A DNA stretch of 64,000 nt. Source: Nitrospirales bacterium. Lineage in GTDB: Bacteria > Nitrospirota > Nitrospiria > Nitrospirales > UBA8639. This document shows positions 43,683 through 52,859 of this stretch, piece after piece. Below the pieces are notes generated by a model that was not told the origin of the DNA, did not search any database, and saw only the letters and a list, made by a program, of their open reading frames with translations. Numbering within the stretch: position 1 is the stretch's first letter; each line of letters opens with the position of its first letter. The stretch is from NCBI GenBank assembly GCA_029261255.1, contig JAJDBQ010000093.1, positions 1-64,000 on the forward strand, read 5' to 3'. A program made the position numbers and the translations under genes.

Positions 43683-45329
43683 ATGGCAGGCGTTAGTCAT
43701 ATCTTTAATGTCGCACGATCTGGCGTGCAGGCCCATCAACAAGGTCTCGCCACGACCGCTCATAACATTGCCAATATCAATACCAAAGGGTTTTCGCGCC
43801 AACAGGTGGTGCTGGAAAATGCCCGACCGGCAGAAGGCGTCATTGGGAGTGGTGTCCAGGTTGGGCAGATTCGGCGGACGATTGATACCTTTCTTGAAAA
43901 CCAATTGACTGCAGAGCATGAAGATCTTGGATTTATCACGAGTAAACATACCTTATTGGTCCAAGCTGACGGGGTTGTGACTGAAACCGACAATTCAGGG
44001 TTGTCTCATAGTGTCACTGAATTTTTTAATGCCCTACGCGATGTGACGACGAATCCAGAAAGCCCCATTCAACGAACGGTGTTGCTCGCCAAAGGACAAA
44101 CGCTGAGTGCTGAATTTGTCAAACAGGCAGAGGCCTTCAATCAGATACGATTGAATGCGAACCAAGAGCTTCTTCGACATGTGGAAACGGTGAATGGGTT
44201 GGCGGTCCGCATCGCCTCTTTGAATGATGATATTTTTAGAGCCGAATCGAGTGGTCGAGACGCGCTGGATTTGCGTGATCAACGGGCCGTGTTAATCAAC
44301 GAAGCCGCCGAGTTAGTTGATATTGAACAAGTCCAACTTCGCGATGGGGTTGGTATCAATGTGGGTGGACAGCTGCTTGTGGCGGGGAATCATGCGAATG
44401 CGTTATCGACCGTACCCGATGCTGATAATCCGCCCATGAGTGATGTCGCTTTTGTTCGGAGCAACGGAAGTGCTTTCGCGATATCTTCGAAACTTCAAGG
44501 CGGAAAAATTGGGGGCTTGCTCCAAGTCCGAGATGTTGAGGTGACAGGTTTTCAAGATCGTGTGGATCGATTGGCCGCCACGCTCATCAATGAGTTCAAT
44601 CAACAACATCAAGTGGGCTATGCGCTAGATGGTACGACGAGTAATTCATTTTTCTCAAGCATCGCACCGTCGGCTCCTGTCCCAAGCGATACGAATAGTG
44701 GCACAGCTGTGGGGACGTCTGTGGCGATTACCGACCCTACCTTACTGACGTTTCAAAATTATGAAGTGCAGTTTTCGAGTGCATCAGCCTATTCCGTTGT
44801 GGATACGACGAGTGGAACAACGGTCACCACGGGAACCTATACGTCCGGTGCCGCCATTAACTTTGATGGGCTTGATGTGGTCCTAACCGGAACGGCTGCG
44901 ACAGACGATGTCTATTCTGTGGATGCACACCAGGGGGCAGCTCAGCGATTTGGTCTTGCCGTAACAGATGTTGACAAAATCGCGGCATCGTCGACGGCGC
45001 TTGGCGCTCCTGGAAACAACGTCAATGCGCTGGCGTTGGTAAATCTGCATACCAGCCGACAAACAACGCTTGATAATTTGACGCTGAATGATTATCAGAC
45101 GATTACAGCTGGCAATGTAGGCAGTGTCACTCGTGAGGCCGAATTGCTCTTGAATTCGACGACGCTTGAATTTGGGCAAATACAGGGTCTTCGCGAAAGC
45201 GTGTCCGGCGTGTCCTTGGACGAAGAACTGACAAATTTATTGAGCTTTCAACGCTCCTTTGAAGCGTCCGCCCGATTGATCACCGTGGCAGATGATTTAA
45301 TGCAAACTCTCTTGGCTATGGGTCGATAA
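43683..45329 (+). CDS. flgK: Flagellar hook-associated protein FlgK
   Basis: 548 residues. The N-terminal IFNVARSGVQAHQQGLATTAHNIANINTKGFSRQ and C-terminal GVSLDEELTNLLSFQRSFEASARLITVADDLMQTLL motifs form the helical core. Residues about 350-415 are an inserted beta module (NYEVQFSSASAYSVV, GLDVVLTG) that also occurs in FlgL. It joins hook and filament. It starts 7 nt after flgN. Confidence 0.95.
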   Translation: MAGVSHIFNVARSGVQAHQQGLATTAHNIANINTKGFSRQQVVLENARPAEGVIGSGVQVGQIRRTIDTFLENQLTAEHEDLGFITSKHTLLVQADGVVTETDNSGLSHSVTEFFNALRDVTTNPESPIQRTVLLAKGQTLSAEFVKQAEAFNQIRLNANQELLRHVETVNGLAVRIASLNDDIFRAESSGRDALDLRDQRAVLINEAAELVDIEQVQLRDGVGINVGGQLLVAGNHANALSTVPDADNPPMSDVAFVRSNGSAFAISSKLQGGKIGGLLQVRDVEVTGFQDRVDRLAATLINEFNQQHQVGYALDGTTSNSFFSSIAPSAPVPSDTNSGTAVGTSVAITDPTLLTFQNYEVQFSSASAYSVVDTTSGTTVTTGTYTSGAAINFDGLDVVLTGTAATDDVYSVDAHQGAAQRFGLAVTDVDKIAASSTALGAPGNNVNALALVNLHTSRQTTLDNLTLNDYQTITAGNVGSVTREAELLLNSTTLEFGQIQGLRESVSGVSLDEELTNLLSFQRSFEASARLITVADDLMQTLLAMGR

Positions 45330-45386
45330 GGGAAACGTCTATGAGAGATGTCGGTCGCGACACGAGGCGAATAGGGGAATCATGAG

Positions 45387-46538
45387 ATGCGGGTGACAGA
45401 ACGTCAACAAGTCGATGCCCTCCTGACGGCTATCGGAAATCTTCGGAGTGGAATAGCGACAGCAAGCGAGCAAGTTTCATCTCAGAAAAAGGTAAATCGT
45501 CCATCGGATGATCCGGCTGCGGCAGAACGAATTAGTCAATTTCGCAACATCTTACGCACGACTGAGCGTCGTTTACAAACCGTGAATGAGGGCGTTGGAC
45601 GATTAGATTTATCAGACAAGGTGTTGGAGCAAGCTGGTAACACCTTTCAAAGGGCAGGTGAATTAGCGGTGAGTGCTCGAAACGACACAAATACGGCAGT
45701 GGAGAGGCGTAATATCGCAAAGGAAGTGCAACAACTTATTTTAGGCCTGACGGGAATTGCCAACACCCAACTCAACGGACGATTTGTCTTTGCGGGTAAT
45801 GAAACACAAACGGAACCCTATGTATTGGGAACGGCCACGGGATCAGTCGGAACTGCCAACACTGGGGGTGCGACGATTGCGACCTCAGTCACGACTGCGA
45901 GTGCGCTACAACCTGATGGGTACCAAGTTCAATTCACGTCTCCCACGCAATTCGATATTGTGAATTTGACGACTAGTCAAACTGTGTCGACCGGGAATAC
46001 TTATGCCTCTGGGGTAGCATTTTCATTTGATGGACTTGATGTGACCATTACCGATGGTGGCGGTCCTCCGGCAACTGGCGATCAATTTAATGTTCGTGTG
46101 GGCTATGCCTATCAAGGGGATGGCGGGGTCCTTGCCGTAGAAATTGGAGATGGGCAGACCGTTCAAGCCAATATTACGGGCAGCGAAGTATTTTCTGGTC
46201 CTTCAACCAATCTCTTTGAGAATTTGCAAGACTTTCATCAAGCGCTTGTCACCAATGATGTGGATGGCATTGATACGGCCATTGGACAATTCACTCAATC
46301 TTTGTCGCAAGTGAATAATGCACGCGCCACGATCGGTGCCAATGGCAATCGCTTGGCGACCATCAAGGATAGCTTGGACTTATTGACCGTGAATACTCAA
46401 GGACTGCGTTCAGATTTTGAGGATGCTGACTTTGCAAAGGTCGCTTCGGACTTGGCGTCTCTCCAAGGCACATTGGAAGCATCATTAGCCACACTGAATC
46501 GCCAGTTTCAGTCGAGTTTATTGAATTTTATTCGATAA
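45387..46538 (+). CDS. flgL: Flagellar hook-associated protein FlgL
   Basis: 383 residues with flagellin-like ends: N-terminal ATASEQVSSQKKVNRPSDDP and C-terminal LASLQGTLEASLATLNRQFQSSLLNF. A central insert (about 170-250; GYQVQFTSPTQFDIV, GLDVTITD) is homologous to the insert of FlgK, giving a protein longer than enteric FlgL (about 317). It is the last gene of the flg operon. Confidence 0.94.
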   Translation: MRVTERQQVDALLTAIGNLRSGIATASEQVSSQKKVNRPSDDPAAAERISQFRNILRTTERRLQTVNEGVGRLDLSDKVLEQAGNTFQRAGELAVSARNDTNTAVERRNIAKEVQQLILGLTGIANTQLNGRFVFAGNETQTEPYVLGTATGSVGTANTGGATIATSVTTASALQPDGYQVQFTSPTQFDIVNLTTSQTVSTGNTYASGVAFSFDGLDVTITDGGGPPATGDQFNVRVGYAYQGDGGVLAVEIGDGQTVQANITGSEVFSGPSTNLFENLQDFHQALVTNDVDGIDTAIGQFTQSLSQVNNARATIGANGNRLATIKDSLDLLTVNTQGLRSDFEDADFAKVASDLASLQGTLEASLATLNRQFQSSLLNFIR

Positions 46539-46633
46539 TTGAGCAAAGGCATGCCTGACGGATTGGCAGGTACGCAGGGCAGGACGACATAAACGTTTCT
46601 GTTGAAGGCAGAATAAAGGGAAGATAGGCACTG

Positions 46634-47605
46634 ATGAAAATTCTTGTTGTCGATGATGATCCGTTAACCTTGCATATGGTGGTTTACCGTTTGCGTCAAT
46701 GGGGCCATGAAGTCATTTCGTGTACGGATGGAGAATCTGCATGGAAAATTCTTGAAGGAGGAATGGTGCCTAATGTGGCCATTCTGGATTGGATGATGCC
46801 GGGAATCAATGGGCCAGACCTTTGTCAAAAAATTCGTTCAAAAAAAGATTGTCCGTATGTCTACATTGTGTTGTTGACGGGGAGAAACAATCCGGAAGAT
46901 CTCATTGCAGGTTTAGATGCAGGAGCGGATGACTATCTCACTAAGCCATTTCATCTTGGCGAGTTGGAAGCGAGGTTGCGTGCAGGGAAACGTATTGTCG
47001 ATTTGCAAAACGAGTTAATTTCGGCTCGGGAAACGTTGCGTATTCAAGCGATGCAAGATCCTTTAACTCAAGTTCTCAACCATGGTGCGATCTTGGATGC
47101 ACTGTTGAGTGAAATCAATCGAGCTCAACGCGAGCATCAACCATTAAGCCTCATCTTGGCTGATCTCGATTCGTTTAAACATGTGAATGATACGTATGGG
47201 CATGTGGCTGGTGATCATGTGCTTGTTGAAGTGGCTCGACGGATGCGGAACTGTTTGCGGTCATATGATGCCATTGGTCGTTATGGTGGGGAAGAGTTTT
47301 TGATTGTCTTACCCAATAGCGATGACTCCCAAGCTATCGGGTTAGCTGAACGCATTCGAACAGCTGTCGGCTCCGAGCCTTTTCGGCTCCACCATGTTGA
47401 TTTAACTGTCACGCTCAGTCAGGGAGTGACGACTTGGACTGATCCAGATTCTATTCCACTTGAACGATTGATTCAATCGGCTGATCGTGCGTTGTATGGG
47501 GTGAAGCATAGTGGGCGAAATGCTGTGCAACATGTGCAATTTGATCAAGACGCTGAAGACTCATTTTCCCCAATCTTTGTTTCTCCGATTTCAGGTGAAT
47601 CATAA
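46634..47605 (+). CDS. Response regulator with diguanylate cyclase (REC-GGDEF)
   Basis: 323 residues. The receiver (about 1-120; VDDDPLTLHM, acceptor D52 in ILDWMMPGING) is joined by a coiled linker to a GGDEF domain with an active-site GGEEF. A product-inhibition I-site RSYD lies exactly five residues before it, so it is expected to make c-di-GMP with feedback control. It overlaps functionally with the PilZ and HD-GYP genes upstream. The next gene, a hybrid kinase, begins 2 nt after its stop and probably phosphorylates it. Confidence 0.93.
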   Translation: MKILVVDDDPLTLHMVVYRLRQWGHEVISCTDGESAWKILEGGMVPNVAILDWMMPGINGPDLCQKIRSKKDCPYVYIVLLTGRNNPEDLIAGLDAGADDYLTKPFHLGELEARLRAGKRIVDLQNELISARETLRIQAMQDPLTQVLNHGAILDALLSEINRAQREHQPLSLILADLDSFKHVNDTYGHVAGDHVLVEVARRMRNCLRSYDAIGRYGGEEFLIVLPNSDDSQAIGLAERIRTAVGSEPFRLHHVDLTVTLSQGVTTWTDPDSIPLERLIQSADRALYGVKHSGRNAVQHVQFDQDAEDSFSPIFVSPISGES

Positions 47606-47607
47606 AT

Positions 47608-49962
47608 ATGTCCACCTTGCTAGTCATTAACGACGATCCGGTGCAGCTTCATCTGTTGGGAAGTTTGCTAGAGCAAGACCACGAACACGTTGTTCGTTTT
47701 ACTGCCTCTGAATCAGCGTGGCAATGGCTTCAAGACGGACATGTCCCTGATGCTATTATCTTGGATCTTCATATGCCAGGTATCAATGGATGGCGCTTTT
47801 GTGAATTGCTCCATATGCAGGCTGTGCAAGGGCAATCTGTGCCGCCCATTCTCGTTGTCTCCGCGACGTATTCAGGAATGGATGCTGAAGATGTGTTGTC
47901 AGACTTAGGTGCTTCGGCTTTTCTGCCGTTACCCGCAGAACCTGCACGTATTCGACAAGAAGTCCGGCAACTTCTGGAAGAACCTGTGCCACCAAAAGCC
48001 TTTCAGGCATGGATGGTGTCATCGGAGAGTTCTGAGATCACACGAACGCGTTCGGTCTTTGAGAACAGGGGGTGGGAAGTGTACGGATGGCACAGCGGCA
48101 TGGATATGCTGTCAGAATCTTCCTTGCCAGCCCCCGATATGATCATCATTGATGATCCTGTATCGGACGTGACCACGCACGATCTTCTGGCATGGCGCAA
48201 GCGTAAATATCCGCAAGCCAGAGCACTTGTCATGAGTCGTACGTGCGATGCGCGTAGCCCCTCTTCGTTTATCAATGAGTCTGATGTCTATCTGCCCAAG
48301 GGTTGCGAGCCAGAGACGTTGATGACGCTGAGTGAAAAATGGTGTCGTGAACGAGCATTTACGCATGTTGAACATCTTCTCGAAGTGCGAACGAGCGACT
48401 TAAAAGAATCGGAAGCGCAATTTCAAGAGTTATTTGAAATGCTTCCAGATATCTTGGTGATTTATGACGACCAGCGACTCATTCGGCATATCAACACGAG
48501 TGGGGCTCAGCAATTAGGGTACGTGTTTGCAGATTTGCTTGCGACTCCGATCGTAGGCATTCAATCATCTATCCTGACTGAATCAGTGCGTGCGGGCCAA
48601 GTTGAATTGAACAAAATAACGCCACAATGGAGTGAAGCGACCTTGCGGCGAAAAGATGGCACGGAGCTTCCCGTTGAATTAATGGAACGAACTGTTCGAT
48701 TTCAAGGACAACGTCAAACCTTGCTTGTCGCGAGAGACATAACAGCACGACAGCATATGGCACAAGAGAATGCCACGTTAGAGCAACAGTTGCGTCAAGT
48801 TCAAAAAATGGAAGCAGTCGGCCGTTTAGCGTCTGGTGTCGCGCATGACATGAATAACATTCTGACGGCCATTCTGGCACATGCGGGGTTGTTAAAAGTC
48901 CAAAATGATGAAGCGAACCCAGCGTGGAAGGCTGGAGATGTGATTGAAAAAGCCGTTCATCGCGGCAAGGAGATGACGTCGCAACTCTTAGGTTTTGCTC
49001 GTCAGGGCAAACATCATCATGTGCCCGTGGATCTACATGGGGTGATCGAAGAGGTGACGGGATTGTTGGGCCGGACGGTTGATAAAACAATTACTTTGCA
49101 AGAGGACCTTCAGGCTGATGAGCCTTGGGTGGTGGGGGATCCTAACCAACTCTATCAAGTCTTGATGAATTTGGCGGTGAATGCGTCAGATGCCATGTCT
49201 GACAAAGGCAAACTGATTTTTCAGACAAGTAATGAGATGGTTTCCTCCACGCAGGCCTCCCAAGTTCCTGGTTTGGCCGCTGGTGACTATGTCGTTGTGA
49301 GTGTGACCGATACTGGTGATGGTATGCCTGAAGACGTTCAGTCACAAATCTTTGAACCGTTTTTTACGACAAAGGAACTCGGGCGGGGGACGGGTATGGG
49401 CTTGGCGATGGTGTATGGCATTGTGAAAAACCATCATGGGTATATAGGCGTCACGAGCACACCCGGTGTGGGTACAACGATGCGTGTGTATCTGCCATCC
49501 GTTCTGTGCGAGGAGCCTCAGGCCAAATCAGTACCTGCTGTGAAACGTTCTGAGGGAACAGGCCATGTGTTAATTATTGATGATGAGCATGCGGTGGCTG
49601 AAGCCGCGCAAGCTATTCTTGAGTTTTTGGGGTACGACACGACGATTCGATTAAGCGGTCGGGAGGCGTTGGCGTTTTGCCAAGATGCTCTCAATCATGT
49701 GGATTTAGTGTTATTGGATATGGTGATGCCGGATATGAGTGGATCCGAGTGTTTCGCTGAACTACGCCGAATTCGCCCAGAAAGTAAAATTCTTCTGTGT
49801 ACAGGGTATGACCGGAATCATGCAGTGCAAGAACTGTTAAATCAGGGGGTGGTTGGGTTTATTCAAAAACCTTATGACCTTGATGAATTAGGGCAAGTGT
49901 GTGACGCTGCGCTGAAAAGCAACATACCGGCGGAACCGAGTCTAATTGGAAGCCTTGCGTAA
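47608..49962 (+). CDS. Hybrid histidine kinase (REC-REC-like-PAS-HisKA-HATPase-REC)
   Basis: 784-residue soluble kinase. N-terminal receiver (INDDPVQLHLL, acceptor in ILDLHMPGING), a second degenerate receiver-like segment (about 130-255) with an unusual IIIDDP acceptor context, PAS (about 268-380), HisKA with H413 (SGVAHDMNNILTAIL), HATPase (NLAVNASDAM, DTGDGMP, GTGMGLAMVYG) and a C-terminal receiver (IIDDEHAVAE, about D704 in LLDMVMPDMSG). It starts 2 nt after the GGDEF regulator. Role: sensory control of c-di-GMP or flagellar output; the signal is unknown. Confidence 0.92.
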   Translation: MSTLLVINDDPVQLHLLGSLLEQDHEHVVRFTASESAWQWLQDGHVPDAIILDLHMPGINGWRFCELLHMQAVQGQSVPPILVVSATYSGMDAEDVLSDLGASAFLPLPAEPARIRQEVRQLLEEPVPPKAFQAWMVSSESSEITRTRSVFENRGWEVYGWHSGMDMLSESSLPAPDMIIIDDPVSDVTTHDLLAWRKRKYPQARALVMSRTCDARSPSSFINESDVYLPKGCEPETLMTLSEKWCRERAFTHVEHLLEVRTSDLKESEAQFQELFEMLPDILVIYDDQRLIRHINTSGAQQLGYVFADLLATPIVGIQSSILTESVRAGQVELNKITPQWSEATLRRKDGTELPVELMERTVRFQGQRQTLLVARDITARQHMAQENATLEQQLRQVQKMEAVGRLASGVAHDMNNILTAILAHAGLLKVQNDEANPAWKAGDVIEKAVHRGKEMTSQLLGFARQGKHHHVPVDLHGVIEEVTGLLGRTVDKTITLQEDLQADEPWVVGDPNQLYQVLMNLAVNASDAMSDKGKLIFQTSNEMVSSTQASQVPGLAAGDYVVVSVTDTGDGMPEDVQSQIFEPFFTTKELGRGTGMGLAMVYGIVKNHHGYIGVTSTPGVGTTMRVYLPSVLCEEPQAKSVPAVKRSEGTGHVLIIDDEHAVAEAAQAILEFLGYDTTIRLSGREALAFCQDALNHVDLVLLDMVMPDMSGSECFAELRRIRPESKILLCTGYDRNHAVQELLNQGVVGFIQKPYDLDELGQVCDAALKSNIPAEPSLIGSLA

Positions 49963-50007
49963 GGCGATGGTACGTGTGAATCTTCAAAGTTGGGAGGGGT
50001 ACAACAT

Positions 50008-50487
50008 ATGGTGACTATTCAAACGAGTCGATTTGGTCAGATTGATGTGTCGGAAGATACTTTCCTGACCTTTCCCACGGGGCTTGTTGGCTTCCCAGCT
50101 GTTCAACAATTTGTGGTGTTAGATGTGGCAGAGGATTGCCACTATCAATGGTTTCAAGCCATCAAAGAACCGGATTTAGCTCTAATCATTATTGATGTGC
50201 ATTGCCTCGATCCTGAATTCCCAGTAGAAGCTTCTGATGAAGCGATCGCAGAATTAGAGATCAGGCCAACGGACCCTGTGCTCATTATGGCCGTGGTGAC
50301 TATTCCCTCGGGAGAACCTGACCGCGCGACAGCGAATCTTCGTGCGCCGCTCGTTGTGAATTTACGTACTCGAAAAGGCAAACAATTGATCTTACATGAG
50401 TCCATTCCCTTGCATTTTCCTTTACTGCCAGAAGCCGAATCTGCTCAGGCAGAGGTGCTTCCGGTGAAGGAAACCGCATCGGTCTAA
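50008..50487 (+). CDS. fliW: Flagellar assembly factor FliW
   Basis: About 159 residues starting at ATG 50008, which has GGGAGGGG 8 nt upstream (the track start is a TTG at 49990). Conserved blocks are FPTGLVGFPAVQQFVVLD, FQAIKEPDLALIII and NLRAPLVVNLRTRKGKQLIL. FliW binds and antagonises CsrA until flagellin titrates it, matching flagellin translation to secretion. csrA follows directly, a common pairing, though flagellin itself is not in the window. Confidence 0.95.
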   Translation: MVTIQTSRFGQIDVSEDTFLTFPTGLVGFPAVQQFVVLDVAEDCHYQWFQAIKEPDLALIIIDVHCLDPEFPVEASDEAIAELEIRPTDPVLIMAVVTIPSGEPDRATANLRAPLVVNLRTRKGKQLILHESIPLHFPLLPEAESAQAEVLPVKETASV

Positions 50488-50547
50488 TCAGGAACGTTTC
50501 ATTGATGACGCGCTAACCATACTCAGGTACTAGCCAAGGAAGGCATC

Positions 50548-50808
50548 ATGCTCATACTAACCAGAAAAAAAGATGAAGCGATCCGTCTCGGCGAAGACAT
50601 TCGAATTGTCTTAGTCCAAATTAAAGGTGGGCAAGTGCGCCTTGGCATTGAATGTCCCTCCACGATGCGAGTCCTCCGTGAAGAACTCTACGAAGCGGTT
50701 CGTAAAGAAAACTTAAATGCGCTTTCCATCGATCCCTCACAAATCCAAGCCCTTCCTAAAAGCCTAAAGCTTCCCCCAAAAGACCTCAAGCCGCCTTCGA
50801 CTTCGTAA
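50548..50808 (+). CDS. csrA: Carbon storage/translational regulator CsrA
   Basis: 86 residues. The canonical CsrA fold (MLILTRKKDEAIRLGEDIRIVLVQIKGGQVRLGIECP) with the RNA-binding arginine in VLREELYEA, plus a Pro/Lys-rich tail of about 25 residues beyond the usual end. It represses flagellin translation and is relieved by FliW. AAGGAAGG precedes ATG. A GC-rich hairpin lies downstream. Confidence 0.96.
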   Translation: MLILTRKKDEAIRLGEDIRIVLVQIKGGQVRLGIECPSTMRVLREELYEAVRKENLNALSIDPSQIQALPKSLKLPPKDLKPPSTS

Positions 50809-50826
50809 CTCACTTGAGGGTTTATT

Positions 50827-50847
50827 CCCCGTCCGCATGCGGCGGGG
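50827..50847 (+). terminator. GC-rich hairpin after csrA, possible terminator
   Basis: CCCCG-T-CCGC pairs with GCGG-CGGGG (one bulge, tiny loop) 19 nt after csrA. There is no T-tract after it. Confidence 0.45.
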
Positions 50848-51035
50848 ATCACTACTTCTCAATAGGGCATTAATTCTAAGACATTTGCGCATGTTCGCCT
50901 TCTCAATTGCTTCTCCTCTATTGAGATTTTGCCCACCATGGTGAGGCTAGATTCTCAAGAGCGCGACTTCCTTTAAACCCACCGACATACACTTTCTTCT
51001 ACCTGAACGAATTTGTATCGATGCTCACTGTGGCA

Positions 51036-51051
51036 TGGCACAAATCTTGTA
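51036..51051 (+). promoter_or_regulatory. Possible sigma-54 promoter of the glycan cluster
   Basis: TGGCACAAATCTTGTA matches TGGCAC-N5-TTGCA except that the -12 GC is GT, which normally weakens promoters. It lies about 80 nt before the HddC-like gene. Confidence 0.4.
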
Positions 51052-51131
51052 GTTCTATTCCAATGTTGGCTTTTATATGACGTTTCTTAGCATCCCTTGT
51101 CGTTTCGGAATGAGGGAGAAGAGATCTGGAA

Positions 51132-51905
51132 ATGAATCCAAATACTTTGTTTTGTACGAATAATAGGCAATTTGGGACGCCAGTGGGGATCACTGCCGTC
51201 ATTCTAGCTGGTGGGCTAGGTATGCGTTTGCGATCGGTTGTACAAGATCGGTCAAAAGTGATGGCAAATGTTGCCGGGCGACCCTTTCTTACCTATGTGC
51301 TGGATCAAATAGTAAACGCAGGAATTAAACGAGCTGTTATATGCACTGGATTTTTGGGAGATTCCATTTCTACCGTTCTGCAGGACGATTATCGAGGATG
51401 TCAGTTGCTCTACTCACACGAAATGACGCCATTAGGAACGGCTGGAGCATTGAGACAAGCGTTATCAAAATTACTGACTTTTCCGGTTCTTGTCTTTAAT
51501 GGTGATTCGTATGTGGACGTGGACTTAGAGAAATTTACAGAATTTCATGTCTCCCGACAGAGTAAATTGAGTGTGACTTTAACAAAGAAATCTTGTAGTG
51601 CCGCATTCGGGTTAGTGGAATTGGATGCTCAAGGAGAGGTAAAAAGATTCTCTGAAAAGGAATCAACAGGAAAACCAGAATGGGTCAATGGAGGGGTGTA
51701 TATATTGGAACAGAAAATATTTGAATCGATATCCGAAATGAAAGTGGTTTCTCTTGAGCGGGAGATTCTCCCAGCATGGGTTGGTAGGGGGCTGCATGGT
51801 TTTCCTCAACACGGGGAGCTGTTTGATATTGGAACGCCTGAATCATTGTCGGAAGCTCAAAGTTATTTTGCGGAATGTAATTCTCAATCATTGGCCTGCC
51901 CATAG
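51132..51905 (+). CDS. hddC: Sugar-phosphate nucleotidyltransferase, HddC-like
   Basis: 257 residues. ITAVILAGGLGMRLRSVVQDRSKVMANVAGRPFL is the nucleotide-binding signature; the acidic catalytic site is in FNGDSYVDVD, and NGGVYIL and LEREILPAW are typical of D-glycero-D-manno-heptose 1-phosphate guanylyltransferases. It is expected to form GDP-heptose from heptose 1-phosphate and GTP. An HddA-like kinase (55005) and a GDP-sugar dehydratase-like SDR (54031) in the same cluster support a GDP-heptose route. Another NDP-hexose transferase cannot be excluded. Confidence 0.75.
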   Translation: MNPNTLFCTNNRQFGTPVGITAVILAGGLGMRLRSVVQDRSKVMANVAGRPFLTYVLDQIVNAGIKRAVICTGFLGDSISTVLQDDYRGCQLLYSHEMTPLGTAGALRQALSKLLTFPVLVFNGDSYVDVDLEKFTEFHVSRQSKLSVTLTKKSCSAAFGLVELDAQGEVKRFSEKESTGKPEWVNGGVYILEQKIFESISEMKVVSLEREILPAWVGRGLHGFPQHGELFDIGTPESLSEAQSYFAECNSQSLACP

Positions 51906-51923
51906 GATTTTCAGCTAGGGAAA

Positions 51924-52859
51924 ATGAACATGAATTCGCCCGAAATATTTGAACGGTTATTTTTTCAAGCCTTACGTATTCGGCTTGTAGAAGAACGAAT
52001 CATTGAATTGTATCCCTCCGACGCGATTCAAAGTCCGGTTCATTTATCGATTGGTCAAGAGGCCGTGGCGGTTGGCGCATGTGAACCATTAACAAACCAG
52101 GACCTTGTCTTTTGTACCTACCGAAGCCATGCGTTTTATTTGGCTAAGGGCGGAAACCTCAATGAAATGTTTGCAGAACTCTATGGCAAAATCACGGGAT
52201 GTGCCAGGGGTAAAGCGGGATCAATGCATTTAGCTGCCCCTGAAGTAGGCCTCATGGGTGCGTCGGCGGTTGTCGCGAGCACAATTCCCCATGCCGTAGG
52301 TGCGGCGCTTGCCGCAAAACGGTTGAACAAAAAACAAGTAATCGTGGGAGTGTTTGGAGATGGAGCGACAGAAGAGGGCGTCTATCATGAATCACTAAAT
52401 TTTGCAGCCCTTCATCGTTTGCCTGTGGTTTTTTTATGTGAAAACAATGGCCTCGCGGTGCATTCGTATCAAAAGGCGAGACAAAGCTTTGAAATTTCAG
52501 GGCATGCTCAATCATATGGGCTTCCGGTTCACCACATTACTGAAGGATATGATTTCGTCAAGGTCGCGGGGGTCATGTCAGAAATTATTGATCACGTGCG
52601 GACGGATCAAGCCCCGGCCTTTGTTGAGATTCAGACCTGTCGGTACAAAGAACATGTGGGGCCAGGAGAAGACTTCTCTTGTGGGTATCGGAATATCGAA
52701 GAATTTCAGGAATGGAAGCAACATGACCCACTCGAACAATTTCCTAAATTAGTGGAAACATTTCGGCCTATGATTCTGAAAGAAATCGATGCAGCGATTG
52801 ATTTTGCAGAACGTAGCCCTTTTCCTTCGATCGAGGAGTTACTCTGTGATGTCGTGTAA
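51924..52859 (+). CDS. TPP-dependent dehydrogenase E1 alpha-type subunit
   Basis: 311 residues related to the alpha subunit of pyruvate/acetoin dehydrogenase E1. The TPP motif begins GDGATEEGVYHE and closes at CENN, with HLSIGQEAVAVG and the YRSHAFYLAKGG and GSMHLAAP substrate-channel blocks. It is paired with the beta subunit downstream (11-nt overlap). No E2 lipoyl or E3 gene is nearby, so the pair probably does not feed an oxo-acid dehydrogenase complex. In avilamycin biosynthesis an E1-like pair adds a two-carbon unit to a sugar, a plausible model here. That role is inferred. Confidence 0.85.
   Translation: MNMNSPEIFERLFFQALRIRLVEERIIELYPSDAIQSPVHLSIGQEAVAVGACEPLTNQDLVFCTYRSHAFYLAKGGNLNEMFAELYGKITGCARGKAGSMHLAAPEVGLMGASAVVASTIPHAVGAALAAKRLNKKQVIVGVFGDGATEEGVYHESLNFAALHRLPVVFLCENNGLAVHSYQKARQSFEISGHAQSYGLPVHHITEGYDFVKVAGVMSEIIDHVRTDQAPAFVEIQTCRYKEHVGPGEDFSCGYRNIEEFQEWKQHDPLEQFPKLVETFRPMILKEIDAAIDFAERSPFPSIEELLCDVV

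Larger units (their letters stand above)
50809..51131. other. Intergenic boundary between flagellar and glycan regions
   Basis: No gene. It holds a GC-rich hairpin after csrA and a sigma-54-like site (51036-51051). The heptamer repeats stop before this boundary. Confidence 0.6.

Noticed and set aside
46540-46600. Sigma-54 site near TTGGCAGGTACGCAGGGC
   Set aside because: The -24 GG is present but the -12 GC is not at the required distance.
48569-49090. Minus-strand ORF of 173 aa
   Set aside because: Fully antisense to the PAS/HisKA region of the hybrid kinase, with no ribosome site or recognisable domain.
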